A DNA stretch of 64,000 nucleotides. Source: Natronococcus sp. AD-5. Its GTDB lineage: Archaea; Halobacteriota; Halobacteria; Halobacteriales; Natrialbaceae. A model generated the notes under the pieces. The model had not been told where the DNA came from. It made no database searches and saw only the letters and a list, made by a program, of their open reading frames with translations. Both the position numbers and the translations under genes were made by a program. This document shows, piece by piece, positions 33,742-42,632 of the stretch. The stretch lies in contig NZ_CP132295.1 in NCBI RefSeq assembly GCF_030734285.1, positions 806,001 to 870,000 of the forward strand, in the 5' to 3' direction. Each line of letters begins with the position of its first letter. The stretch's first letter is position 1.

Positions 33742-34398
33742 TCATCGGGCGCGCGCACGAGAGCCGACGTATTCATCCGCGAACCAGCGGAGGATCGCGC
33801 TCTCCGCGCGGTGTAAGACGTCGCTACAGGTCGACTTCGTCACGTCGAGCGCCGCCGCGACGTCCGTCAGCGTCGCGTCGCGGGGCACGTCGTAGTATCC
33901 GGCGTCGAGCGCGGTCAGGAAGACCTCGAGCTGGCGATTCGTCATCAGATCCTCCGCGCGGTCCGCATCGACGGCGCGGACGTACTCGAGGCGATAGTCG
34001 ATACCCCGCTCGTCGAACGCGTCGCCGAGCGCGGACAACCGATCCGCGCTCGTCGTCAGTTCCCAGGTTACCACGCCGTCCTCGACCGCGAACGGCGTTT
34101 CCATCGAAACGCCGGCCCGCTGTATCGGAACGAGCAGCGACGGGTCCGTCGTCTCGATATGTAGGAGCGCCGTCTCGTCGTGCTTCCAGAGCAACTCGAG
34201 GTCCCGGACGTCGCTCCGGTCGTCGATAGCGGCGAGTATCGGGACCGGGTTCGATGCCGCCAGTTCGACGACGCCGATCGCGACGTCCGCTCCCGGCAGC
34301 ACCGAACTGACGCGAAACGTGGCGTCGGGATAGGCCGTCGAGATCTCGCGGATCCAGAGCGATTCGGGGAGGTGGACGGTGAGTTTGGCCCGTGGCAT
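33742..34398 (-). CDS. Bat-type helix-turn-helix regulator (HTH_10)
   Basis: A 218-residue protein. The N-terminal sensor part (about 1-150) is without a clear motif. The C-terminal haloarchaeal HTH_10 domain contains LTNRQLEVFLTALDAGYYDV-like sequence (written here MTNRQLEVFLTALDAGYYDV) and the helix-turn-helix LTDVAAALDVTKSTCSDVLH. Regulators of this class control bacterioopsin, redox and energy genes. It is divergent from the damaged heme-copper-type membrane protein at 34509, its possible former target. Confidence 0.88.
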   Translation of the reverse strand: MPRAKLTVHLPESLWIREISTAYPDATFRVSSVLPGADVAIGVVELAASNPVPILAAIDDRSDVRDLELLWKHDETALLHIETTDPSLLVPIQRAGVSMETPFAVEDGVVTWELTTSADRLSALGDAFDERGIDYRLEYVRAVDADRAEDLMTNRQLEVFLTALDAGYYDVPRDATLTDVAAALDVTKSTCSDVLHRAESAILRWFADEYVGSRARAR

Positions 34399-34508
34399 CG
34401 GTATCGTCGATCAGGGCTCGAACGTCGTAGCGTGGACTTCGAACATGTTCGAATCGATCTCCGATGTTCGCGATAACCGATACGCGACGGCCGAGCGAAC
34501 GAACGTGT

Positions 34509-35875
34509 ATGACCGATACGACCGAGCGTAGTTCGCTTCCGCCCGATGTCAAACACCGGCCCGCTCGACGGCCCACCGGCGGACGTCCGCTCTCGATGAC
34601 GCCGTTTCACGCCGCCGGCATCGCGTTCCTGTTCGTCGGGTTCGCGCTCGCCTGTTATCAGGGCCTCCAGCAGTTCGGACTCGTTCCGCGAGTGTCGTGG
34701 GTCACGTGGACGCACATCCACTTCGTCACGATCGGCGCATTCACGCAGTTGGTCTTCGGCACGCTGCCCCAGCTGATGGCGCAGAAACTCGAGCGTCCGG
34801 CCCCGTCGACCTCGGCTCTCGGCGCCGCGTTCCTCGGACTGAACGGGGGCCTGCTGCTCGCCTGGTACGGCCGCGCCTTCGGCGAACCGCTGTGGTTCGA
34901 TGTCGGGCTCGGGGCGATCTGGCTCCTAACGCTCTGGCTGTTCGCCGTCGTGCTCGCGATGGTGCTCCGAGCGTTCGGCGACGACGGTGCTCGGATGCGC
35001 GACCCGACCGTCGGCTTCTACCTGCTCTCGCCGCTCGTCTACCTGATCGGACTGACGTTTGCGTTCGGGCTGTACAGCCACGGCTGGGACGTTCCCGGCG
35101 GCTGGTACGGACTCCGAGAGGCGCACGTCCACGCCAACGCGTAGGGGTTTCTGGGCCTCGAGGCGATCGGCACGCTGTACGATCTCTTCCCGCGGCTGGT
35201 TGACGCGGAGCTCTATAGCGACCGTCTGCGACGCTACTCCCTCCCGCTGTTCGCGTTCGGTATCGTCCCGCTCGTCCTCGGGCCGGTGCTCGACATGGGG
35301 AAGACCGTAACCGCGGCCGGACTGGTCCTGTACGCCTCGGGGTACGTCCTGTACGTCTATACGCTCGCCCAGACCTACCGCACCGGCACGCCGAACGGGA
35401 CGGCGCTCTCAGTGCTCGCCGCACAGGCATGGATCCTCGGTCCGGCCGGCTTCGCGCCGTTCATCCTGTTCGGCGTCCCGCTGGGAGTCCCGGAGTCGTG
35501 GATCGAGACTGGCGCGCTGCATTTCTTCTTCCTCGGCTGGGCGCTCCCCATCGCGCTCGCGGGTGCGCTGCTGGTCGCCCGTTCGCTCGAGTGGACTCCC
35601 GATGCCGGACGAAGCGACGCCGGTGACGGCGGCGGCGGTCGAGGGCTCGTTCCGGCGTCGGCTCTACCGTCGGCCCGCGGTCCGTCCTCGCCTGGAACCT
35701 CGCGGTGCTCGCGGTCGGAGTCGGGTTCTTCTTTCAGGATCAGCCGTGGTCGGCGCTACTGCACGGCTCGGGATACGCGATCATCCTCTCGCTCTGGGGC
35801 TTCTCCCTGCTCGAGATCGTAGCACAGCGGCGAAACGTCCGCACACCGCGTCAGGAACGTTCCTCGACCGACTGA
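34509..35875 (+). pseudogene. Heme-copper-oxidase-I-like (NorB/CcoN-type) membrane protein, broken by UAG and a frameshift
   Basis: A roughly 12-helix protein whose first part has WVTWTHIHFVTIGAFTQLVFG and the His-rich EAHVHANA. Codon 212 (35142-35144) is TAG, directly followed by GFLGLEAIGTLYDLFPRLVD in the same frame; the family has a Trp here (HVHANAWGFLG pattern). The frame then stays open through ALHFFFLGWALPIALAGALL. Between about 35600 and 35690 a frameshift occurs in a linker, and the last segment (VLAWNLAVLAVGVGFFFQDQ, ending 35875) is in another frame. With two lesions the gene is probably dead. The His pattern suggests b-type heme binding. Confidence 0.8.
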
Positions 35876-36171
35876 GGTCCGTCCGCGGCGTCGGACCGTA
35901 GCTGACGGACGAGGTTCAGGTGCATGAGATGCAGATGCATCCCGATCCCGTACAATATCAGTCCCAGACCGACGAAAATGAGCGGGAGCAGTATCGATTC
36001 AATCGCCTGAGAGACGCTCCCGAGATTCGCTGGAAGGACGCCCCCGACCGCCAGGAGGAATGCACTCAGGATGACGAGAAACCCTGTGCGAACCGCGCGG
36101 GAGTAGGTTCCGACCTTCCGAATTCGATCCTCGATTTCGTCTTCAGTGGGGTGAGATTTCTCTGTCGTCAT
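35851..36171 (-). CDS. Two-helix membrane protein
   Basis: A 106-residue protein. The ATG at 36171 gives MTTEKSHPTEDEIEDRIRKVG. Helices lie at about 32-50 (FLVILSAFLLAVGGVLPANL) and 62-80 (LLPLIFVGLGLILYGIGMHL), followed by His-containing HLHLMHLNLVRQL. It overlaps by 25 bases the 3' end of the broken heme-copper-like gene (convergent). No family is recognised. Confidence 0.65.
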   Translation of the reverse strand: MTTEKSHPTEDEIEDRIRKVGTYSRAVRTGFLVILSAFLLAVGGVLPANLGSVSQAIESILLPLIFVGLGLILYGIGMHLHLMHLNLVRQLRSDAADGPQSVEERS

Positions 36172-36289
36172 AGCCGCATGTACGCTACTAGCGGGAGTCG
36201 GACGGATAATCGTCCAACTTGCAGTCGTACCGCTAACTGTGCCGGGACCTGACATACGGATCCGAACTCGTCCCGTCAATTTCGATCGC

Positions 36290-36918
36290 GCGCCGGCCCG
36301 CGGACGGCTCCTGGTGGGTCGAAAGGAAGCTCGCGCCGACGGTCGTCGGGACCGGACTCGCCTTCGTGTTCTGGACTCGCTCGTTGCGACGGCGCCCCAT
36401 CGCGATCTCGATTACATCGATTACCGCCTCGGGCTGCTGCTGATTCTCGGAATGACCGTCGGCATCGAAATCGGGAAGCGAACGTTGCTGGCGCTGACGA
36501 CTGTCGAGCTCACGGACCTCGTCGTCAGTCTCCCCTACGTCCTCCTCGCGGCGGTCGGGCTGTACGTCGTCTACAACGGACAACACCCCGCGATCGAGAC
36601 TGGTGGAGCGTCGGTGCTCAATCCTCGGGTTCCGTCCATCTCGAGCGAGTCCGCACGCCACCGACCATGTTGCTCCGGGACCGCGGCGAGGTATCGAGAT
36701 GAGTCGTTCTCGCGATCGGAGTGACGATCGGAACGCTCTCCGGATTCCTCGGCGTCGGTGGCGGATTCCTGATGGTTCCCGCGCTCATGTGCGGGTTGAC
36801 GGTGTTACACACGCTCAGCCTGGTCCTTCTCCTCGGCGGGGCACTGACGATGAGCGCGGTAATACTCTATCCCGGGATGCGAAACCCACGCGAAGAGCGG
36901 CCATCGGCAAAACGCTAG
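36290..36918 (+). pseudogene. TauE/SafE permease remnant
   Basis: Pieces of the haloarchaeal TauE subfamily appear in different frames. First VVGTGLAFVFW, then (shifted) SLVATAPHRDLDYIDYRLGL with LGMTVGIEIGKR, then (from 36721) GTLSGFLGVGGGFLMVPALM joined prematurely to a C-terminal helix LSLVLLLGGALTMSAVILY. The N-terminal motif and about 100 residues of the second half are missing. At least two frameshifts and an internal deletion make this a clear pseudogene related to the intact gene at 31281. Confidence 0.82.
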
Positions 36919-36958
36919 GACCAGACGCGTTCGCAGATCGGTCGGCCGAACGGGCTAG

Positions 36959-37546
36959 TTAGATCGATGGGCCCAGAGATACCGCAACCGGGCCAGCCCC
37001 TCACTCGGGAGTCTGCCCTCGATGTACTGGTTTCCGAGGCTCGTTATCCGGTACTTTCCGCGCTCGACCTTCGCGAACGAAGCCTCGAGACTCGAGTTCG
37101 ACCAACCGACGGTTCACCTCCTCGCGGCTGTAGTCGATGTTGTACGCGATGATCGCCGGCGTCAGCACCAGTTCTTTCGAGTGGAAGAGCTCGAGGATCG
37201 CGTCGTCGACGGGGAGCATCCACTCGTCCGACTGCCGGACCCGTTCCGGATTCCGGAGGAGGACGTCGGCCCACGCGTCTTGCCGAAGCTCGCTCGTCAC
37301 CGGACTGTAGAGACCGATCACGACGAGTACCGACGCGGTACCGTGGACCCAGTGGACCAGCGACGGGACCAGCAGTTCCGTCAGCGGCCCGCCAACGAGG
37401 AACAGCAGTATGCCCGAGACCGTAAACAGCAAATGGCGGTGGTAGTCGACGACGGTCGGCCTGAAGAAGAGGAAGTACAGCAGTCCGACGCCCGTTACCG
37501 CTCCGATCGCGAGGTTGTAGACGGCGAACGTGGGGAACTCGAGCAC
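36959..37546 (-). pseudogene. Membrane protein with C-terminal winged helix, frameshifted near the end
   Basis: From ATG 37546: four hydrophobic helices (MLEFPTFAVYNLAIGAVTGV ... VHGTASVLVVIGLY) and then a winged-helix part, LTPAIIAYNIDYSREEVNRR with LVELESRGFV. The reading then has to switch frame at about 37079-37090 to continue KVERGKYRITSLGNQYIEGR ... LRYLWAHRS, ending at 36959. Without the switch the protein ends in an unrelated tail at 37001. The paired gene at 37553-37855 is also interrupted. I infer a decaying membrane sensor/regulator pair. Confidence 0.72.
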
Positions 37547-37552
37547 TCCTCG

Positions 37553-37855
37553 TCACCCCTCCGAGACGTTCCGTTGGATCTGCTCGTGGGTGGCGATCAC
37601 CAACCAGAGGAAGATCGCGACGACGGTGTGCATCGCGCTCCGGAGCGTCTCGAGGAACACCGATTCGCCGCCGCCGACGAACAGGACGACGTGATAGCAG
37701 ATCACCCCCGACAGCGTCAGGGAGAGCAGTGCGACCACCGTACCGAACGGCGTTTCGCGGAGGACGTTCTAAAGGAGGAGGGACAGGACGCCGGCCACCG
37801 TCCCCCCGATGATGGCGAACAGGATGCTCGCCGTCTGCAGCGGTGTATCGATCAT
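37553..37855 (-). pseudogene. Small three-helix membrane protein interrupted by an in-frame UAG
   Basis: From ATG 37855 the frame reads MIDTPLQTASILFAIIGGTV ... LSLLL, then TAG at codon 29 (37771-37769), then NVLRETPFGTVVALLSLTLS and two more helices to the stop at 37553. The interruption falls at the end of the first helix, where an aromatic residue would suit (Trp, TGG, is my guess). The frame before and after is intact, 100 codons in all. It precedes the membrane/winged-helix gene by six bases. Confidence 0.65.
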
Positions 37856-38114
37856 ACAATTCCGAACGATCGAGAACGTCTTCAACGCCGCTGCTTTCAG
37901 CCGAAAGCAACCGTGGTACTAGACGCGATATTCGGGGATCACCCAACCAAAACACGATGGGGTCCGGGCTCCGTTTCGAGCGGATAATACTATATTAGCC
38001 CCCTCTCATTTGTTATCCGCGTGCGGTCAACCACTGTTACCGCCATCTCACCGATTATTCTCGGCAATTGGGGGACTGATAACAAAGTCGGTTCCGATCG
38101 ATCACGGATACGCA

Positions 38115-38462
38115 ATGGCACTGACCCAGATCGACCACCTGAGCGACGAGATGGCGGAGTGTACGGACAACTGCTTCGAGGCGGCACAGGCCTGCGAGTG
38201 GTGTGCCGACGAGTGTCTCGACCACGGCGAAAAGATGGCTCGCTGCGTCCGCCTCTGTCGGGACGTCGCCGATCTCACGACGATGCATGCCCGCTTCATG
38301 GCCCGAAACTCCGCGTACCATAGCGGACTCGCGGAGCAGTGTGCAGACGCGTGTGAAGAATGCGCCGACGAATGCGAGCAGTTCGATCACGAGCACTGTC
38401 AGGTGTGTGCCGACGTGCTGCGCGAGTGCGCGGAGTCCTGTCGGAACATGGCGTCGGCCTGA
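38115..38462 (+). CDS. Four-helix-bundle copper-storage-type protein (Csp/DUF326)
   Basis: A 115-residue protein beginning MALTQIDHLSDEMAECTDNC. It has at least 15 cysteines spaced as CxxC, CxxxC or heptad-like pairs along predicted helices (CEWCADECLDH, CVRLCRDV, CADACEECADECEQF, CQVCADVLRECAESC). This is the pattern of the Csp family, which stores many Cu(I) ions inside a four-helix bundle. No signal peptide is present, so it is of the cytosolic (Csp3-like) type. It fits with CopA and the multicopper oxidases as a copper sink. Confidence 0.9.
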   Translation: MALTQIDHLSDEMAECTDNCFEAAQACEWCADECLDHGEKMARCVRLCRDVADLTTMHARFMARNSAYHSGLAEQCADACEECADECEQFDHEHCQVCADVLRECAESCRNMASA

Positions 38463-38524
38463 TACGCCAGCGACCGCGTAAGAAACGGAGCACGAGGAGT
38501 ACCGACTGATTCTTTATCGCCTCA

Positions 38525-38905
38525 ATGATGTTACCCAGAACCGTTTCGGCGGCCACGGCGGTCCTCGGGATCTGGATGATCGCCGCGCAGGTCGTTCTCG
38601 GCGCATCGGCCACGTTCCAGTGGACTGTCGCCGTCACCGGTGCCCTGATCGGAACGCTGTCGGGTTGCGCTCACCGGCTTGAGCGGGGCGACCGGTCGGT
38701 CGTTCGGCCCGCCGCGGCAGCGACGACCCTCTTCGGGATCTGGCTGCTGATCGCCCCGTTCCTCTTCCGGGTCGACGGGATACAACGGTGGAACGCCGTG
38801 ATCGTCGGCGTCCTCGTCACGTCGCTGGCCGGGTACAACGTCTATATCACTGCGCGACTGCGCGACGAGGGACCGCCCGTCGGGTCGGGTACGAAGAACC
38901 CGTAA
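38525..38905 (+). CDS. Four-helix membrane protein with SPW-like repeats
   Basis: A 126-residue protein made of two similar halves. Each half has a helix ending in GIWMIAAQVVLG or GIWLLIAPFLFR, then QWTVAVTGALIGTLSG or RWNAVIVGVLVTSLAG. This is the SPW repeat layout of small bacterial and archaeal membrane proteins of unknown function. The basic/acidic loop between halves is short. It lies between the Csp gene and the channel-like gene on the same strand. Confidence 0.75.
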   Translation: MMLPRTVSAATAVLGIWMIAAQVVLGASATFQWTVAVTGALIGTLSGCAHRLERGDRSVVRPAAAATTLFGIWLLIAPFLFRVDGIQRWNAVIVGVLVTSLAGYNVYITARLRDEGPPVGSGTKNP

Positions 38906-38931
38906 TCAGAATACGCTATCGAAGAACGGCA

Positions 38932-39942
38932 ATGAACGCTATATATCTCGCACTCGGCGTCGGTCTCCTCGCGTGCGCAGTCGTCGTCCTCCTCTGGACG
39001 ACGCTCTGGATCGAGGGCGGTGCCGGCCCGCTCACGTCACGGCTGCTGAGCGGAACGTGGCGAACGCTCCGGCGGTTCGGAAACCGGAACCCGCTGCTGC
39101 TCAGCCTCTCCGGACCGTTGCTCTTCGTCCTGAGTCTCAGCGCGTGGATCGTGCTGCTCTGGGGCGGCTGGGCACTCGTCTTCGCCGGGGCCGAGACCGT
39201 CCTCATCGATACGCTAAATCGCGGAACTGTCTCGTGGTCGGATCGAATCTACTTCGCCGGCTACACGCTTTTCACGCTGGGAATCGGTGATTTCGCTCCG
39301 CGCACGGGGATCTGGCAAATCGTCACGGTACTCGCGACCGGAAGTGGCCTGCTCTTCGTCACGCTGAGCGTCACCTACACGCTCTCGGTCCTCGAGGCGG
39401 TCACGTAGAAGCGCGCGTTCGCCAGTACCGCGAGCGGGTTCGGAGCGCACGGCGCGGAGATCGTCCGAACGAGTTGGACCGGCGACGAGTTCCGCGGGCT
39501 CGAGCTGCCGTTGAACACGGTCGTCACCCAGCTCGCGACCCTCACCGAGAATCACAAGGCCTACCCAGTCCTCCATTACTTCCACAGCGCGCGGGCGGAC
39601 CACTCGCCTATCGTGGAAATCGTCGTCCTCGACGAGGCGCTGACGCTCCTCCGTTTCGGCGTCCCGGAGCGGCATCGGCCGAACGGGATCGTCCTCCAAA
39701 ACGCGCGGGCAAGCGTCGAGACCTACCTCGAGACGCTCCACGAGGGATTCGTCGATCCTGCGGACGGTTCGCCTCCGCCGCCGGACCTCGCCGCGTTACG
39801 CGAGGCGGGTATCCCCACCGCGTCGGACGACGAGTTCGAAGCGACCCTCGACGAACTGGAGACCCGACGGCGACTGCTGTACGGACTCGTCGAATCGGAC
39901 GCCCGCGAGTGGCCCTCGAAGGGGACGGACCGATCCCGCTGA
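38932..39942 (+). pseudogene. Two-helix ion channel with cytoplasmic domain, interrupted by an in-frame UAG
   Basis: From ATG 38932: helices, a pore loop YTLFTLGIGDFAPRTGIWQ (filter TLGIGD in place of TVGYGD) and a second pore helix ending VTYTLSVLEAVT. Codon 159 (39406-39408) is TAG. The same frame continues KRAFASTASGFGAHGAEIV and on for another 178 codons, ending in an Arg/Glu tail. The later part is the usual cytosolic domain of haloarchaeal ion-channel proteins, so the gene was one unit of 336 codons. Gln (CAG) is the most likely original codon. The N-terminal half alone could still form a channel. Confidence 0.78.
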
Positions 39943-40016
39943 CGCGGACCGCGAGCAGTTGCCGGTAATCGGTATCCCCCATATCGTTCAATACTCTGGC
40001 GATCGAACGTCGACGT

Positions 40017-40373
40017 ATGGCGACCGAGGATTCACTGACACGGGCGTTGTTGATAGTTATCGCCACGATCCTCCTGCTCCCGGTACTCGTGATGGCGCTC
40101 GCGATGCCGATGATGGGCGTCTGGGGCGGGGGCCACATGTGGAACGGCGGCGCGTGGGACGGTACCGGCGCGACGTGGATGTGGTTGCTCATGTCGGTGA
40201 TTCCGTTACTAGTGATTCTCGGGCTCGGATATCTCCTGTACAGCGCGGTTCGGCAGTCGGGGACACGGGAGACGGACCCTGCTCTCGAGGAACTGCGAGC
40301 CGCCTACGCTCGTGGCGATCTCACCGACGAGGAGTTCGAGGAGCGCCGCGAGCGCCTGCGAAGGGAACGGTAG
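40017..40373 (+). CDS. SHOCT-domain membrane protein
   Basis: A 118-residue protein. An N-terminal helix (RALLIVIATILLLPVLVMAL) leads to a Gly/Trp/Met/His loop (GVWGGGHMWNGGAWDG). A second helix (MWLLMSVIPLLVILGLGYLL) and the C-terminal SHOCT module LEELRAAYARGDLTDEEFEE follow. SHOCT segments mediate oligomerisation and often mark small membrane stress proteins. The His/Met loop outside the membrane could bind copper. It is convergent with a similar protein. Confidence 0.85.
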   Translation: MATEDSLTRALLIVIATILLLPVLVMALAMPMMGVWGGGHMWNGGAWDGTGATWMWLLMSVIPLLVILGLGYLLYSAVRQSGTRETDPALEELRAAYARGDLTDEEFEERRERLRRER

Positions 40374-40413
40374 CGACGATCGCGAGTCGATCGTCACGTC
40401 CGAATTGCGTGTG

Positions 40414-40782
40414 TCAGTCATTGGTATATGATTGCAGGTTACGTCGTCGTCGCTCGAACTCTTCGTCCGAGAACTCACCGCGTGCGTAGCGCTCGCGGAG
40501 TTGCTCGAGTGTTCGGTCGCCGTGGTCGGATCGATCGATATGCACGGTGCGGTCGCCTCGGCGCCGGCTGCCGGCCCAGACGACCAGTAGCGCAAGCAGG
40601 CCGAGCAGGAGGATCGGCCAGAGGAACATCCAGCCGCCGAAGCCGTCCCAGCCGCCCATTGGTCCGCCACCGCCGCCGTGAGTCTGTGCGGACGCCGTCG
40701 CGGTCGCGGCGACGAGGAAGACGGCGCCGGACACCGTCGCTCGCCCCGCAGACCGTCCGAGTGCATCGCGTAGTTCAATCAT
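40414..40782 (-). CDS. SHOCT-domain membrane protein
   Basis: A 122-residue protein. The signal-like first helix (VSGAVFLVAATATASA) is followed by a Gly-rich His/Met loop (HGGGGGPMGGWDGFGGW), a second helix (MFLWPILLLGLLALLVVWAG) and SHOCT (LEQLRERYARGEFSDEEFER). Paralogue of the protein at 40017, in the opposite orientation. Confidence 0.83.
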   Translation of the reverse strand: MIELRDALGRSAGRATVSGAVFLVAATATASAQTHGGGGGPMGGWDGFGGWMFLWPILLLGLLALLVVWAGSRRRGDRTVHIDRSDHGDRTLEQLRERYARGEFSDEEFERRRRNLQSYTND

Positions 40783-41133
40783 CGTTCGATCACACCCGGG
40801 AATTAGTCTTGTGTAGTGAATACACTATTAAGAAATTCTCAGCTCAGGAACCGGCGATGGATATTTACGAGAGCGGTCCGTCCCAAGTCGCTTCACCGTC
40901 CTCTGACCTCTCGTGTCGTCATCTCGCTGACCGACAAAGTCCGCCATTCACCACCGTAGCATTCGTTCGTTGCGGATTTTGTATCGGCACTGGTCGAACA
41001 GCCCGTCGCGACCGACGTGAGTAGTGATCGTTCGGTCCCGTCGCTCTCGACGACGAGTCGAGACTGAGTCGCCAATCAATATTGGGATAGGAACACACAA
41101 TCGTTATAATCGTGGACTCCGTACGACCGCACG
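40783..41133. other. Intergenic region with a short palindrome
   Basis: No gene is supported in 351 bases. TAGTG-AATA-CACTA at 40814-40827 is a small inverted repeat upstream of the minus-strand SHOCT gene. A TATA-like GTTATAAT near 41104-41111 lies about 25 bases before the thioredoxin start at 41134. Confidence 0.5.
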
Positions 41134-41574
41134 ATGAGTGACACCATGGACGACGAACGGCAGCGGATACGCGAGCAGAAGAAACGAGAGCTACAAGAAC
41201 GCCTCGAGAACGGCGGGAGCCTCGAGGCGGTCCAGGCTGACGACAAGAGCGAGGCGCCCGACGAGCCGATCGCGATTACGGGGCAGGGTCACCTCGACGA
41301 GGTCGTCGCGGAGTACGACGTCGTTCTCGTTGACTGTTACGCCGACTGGTGTGGCCCCTGTCAAATGATGGAACCGACGATCGAGGCCCTCGCCGCGGAG
41401 ACCAACGCCGCCGTCGCGAAGGTCGACGTCGATCGACACCAGCGGATTGCCCAGCAACTGGGTGCTCGCGGCGTCCCGACGCTGGTCCTCTACGCCGACG
41501 GCCAGCCGGTCGATCGCACGGTCGGCGCTCAGGACCGCGGAACGCTGGAGGGCCTGATCGAGCAACACGCGTAG
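41134..41574 (+). CDS. Thioredoxin with N-terminal helical extension
   Basis: A 146-residue protein. A charged helix (MDDERQRIREQKKRELQERL) and an acidic linker occupy the first 48 residues. A standard thioredoxin domain follows with active site ADWCGPCQMMEP (about 71-82) and cis-Pro in ARGVPTLVLYADG. General cytosolic disulfide reductase; the helix may mediate dimerisation or target binding. Leaderless-type promoter. Confidence 0.93.
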   Translation: MSDTMDDERQRIREQKKRELQERLENGGSLEAVQADDKSEAPDEPIAITGQGHLDEVVAEYDVVLVDCYADWCGPCQMMEPTIEALAAETNAAVAKVDVDRHQRIAQQLGARGVPTLVLYADGQPVDRTVGAQDRGTLEGLIEQHA

Positions 41575-41686
41575 CGACGCGCCTGGCGAGACCGCGGCGG
41601 TCGATAGCGACCACCAGAACAGCACACCCGGGTCGACCCCCGACACGGGGGCCGGCGTCACGACTGCGACACCCTGTCATTCAGCC

Positions 41687-42247
41687 ATGTCCACCGATTG
41701 GCGGCGAGCGATCGAAACGCAACGGGAAGAGAAAGACCGGTACTTCGGCGGCGATCCGCACTCGCCGATCCCGGACGCGGAACGCGAATCGTTCGACGGC
41801 CTCGAGTACTACCCGATCGACGAGGAGTATCGGTTCGAACTCCCGCTCGGCGAGTACGACGACCCCGAACGGATCACCGTCGGGACGAGTACCGACGGAG
41901 AACAGGAGTACCTGCGCTGGGGCGAGTTCCACTTTACCGTCGACGGCGAAGACGTCACGCTTCGGGCCTACAAGGCGGACTCGGACGACGAACGGCTCTG
42001 GGTCCCGTTCCGCGACGCGACCAGCGGCGACGAGACCTACGGTGCCGGCCGCTACCTCGATCTCGAGTCCGATAGTCACCAAACGGACGATGGACGCTGG
42101 ATCCTCGACTTCAACGAGGCGTACAACCCGACGTGCGCCTACTCGGACCGGTACGAGTGTCCGCTTCCGCCGATGGCGAACTGGCTCGAGGTGCCGATCG
42201 AGGCCGGCGAAAAGGCGTACAATGACGATCACTCCGCGCCGATCTGA
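41687..42247 (+). CDS. DUF1684 family protein
   Basis: A 186-residue soluble protein. It begins DWRRAIETQREEKDRYFGGD and carries the family signatures SPIPDAERESFDGLEYYP, DETYGAGRYLDL and the C-terminal LDFNEAYNPTCAYSDRYECP with PPMANWLEVPIEAGEK. The NPxCAYS...CPLPP segment is highly conserved in DUF1684, whose function is not established. No signal peptide. Confidence 0.88.
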   Translation: MSTDWRRAIETQREEKDRYFGGDPHSPIPDAERESFDGLEYYPIDEEYRFELPLGEYDDPERITVGTSTDGEQEYLRWGEFHFTVDGEDVTLRAYKADSDDERLWVPFRDATSGDETYGAGRYLDLESDSHQTDDGRWILDFNEAYNPTCAYSDRYECPLPPMANWLEVPIEAGEKAYNDDHSAPI

Positions 42248-42587
42248 TCGCCTCGCCGCGGCCTCGCCGCTTTTCGAACGGTATCGACTCGACCGGGCCA
42301 CTACCGAGCCATCGACCGTGCGAGCCCGTATCGATTTCAGTCATCAGTACCCCCGGGAGCAGCCAGTGACGACCACCGAAGACGAATCCGGACGACTCAC
42401 CTCGGTAGCCTTTCAGGGCCTCGAGCGCGTCGCCGACGCGGCCGACGATTCGACCCCGATCGTCGCCGTGCCCGACTGCGGGTTCGGGACGCAGGCCGGC
42501 CTCGGCATGGTCCACCCCGAGATCGCGTGGGCCAAACTCGAGGCGCTCGTCAAGGGCGCCGAGATCGCGACCGAGCGCATCTACTGA
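42222..42587 (+). pseudogene. C-terminal remnant of a MetE-type methionine synthase
   Basis: From the ATG at 42222, overlapping the DUF1684 3' end, the frame encodes 121 residues. Only the last 60 or so are recognisable: VAFQGLERVADAADD, PIVAVPDCGFGTQAGLGMVH and EIAWAKLEALVKGAEIATER. This matches the end of archaeal cobalamin-independent methionine synthase, with its last zinc ligand (DCGFG). The other ligands and the barrel are absent. The first 60 residues look random. I read it as the 3' stump of a deleted gene. Confidence 0.65.
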
Positions 42588-42632
42588 CCGACCACCGGCG
42601 ACGACCGTCGCAGCGCGGGACTCGCGGGACCG

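Noticed and set aside
6931-39408. Reassignment of UAG to tryptophan in this organism
   Set aside because: UAG terminates many genes at their normal family length here, including cases followed at once by the next start codon (22360). One of the interrupted positions probably was Gln.
40814-40827. TAGTG-AATA-CACTA palindrome as a further regulon operator
   Set aside because: It occurs once in the window and its spacing to the SHOCT gene start does not fit the pattern of the other operators.
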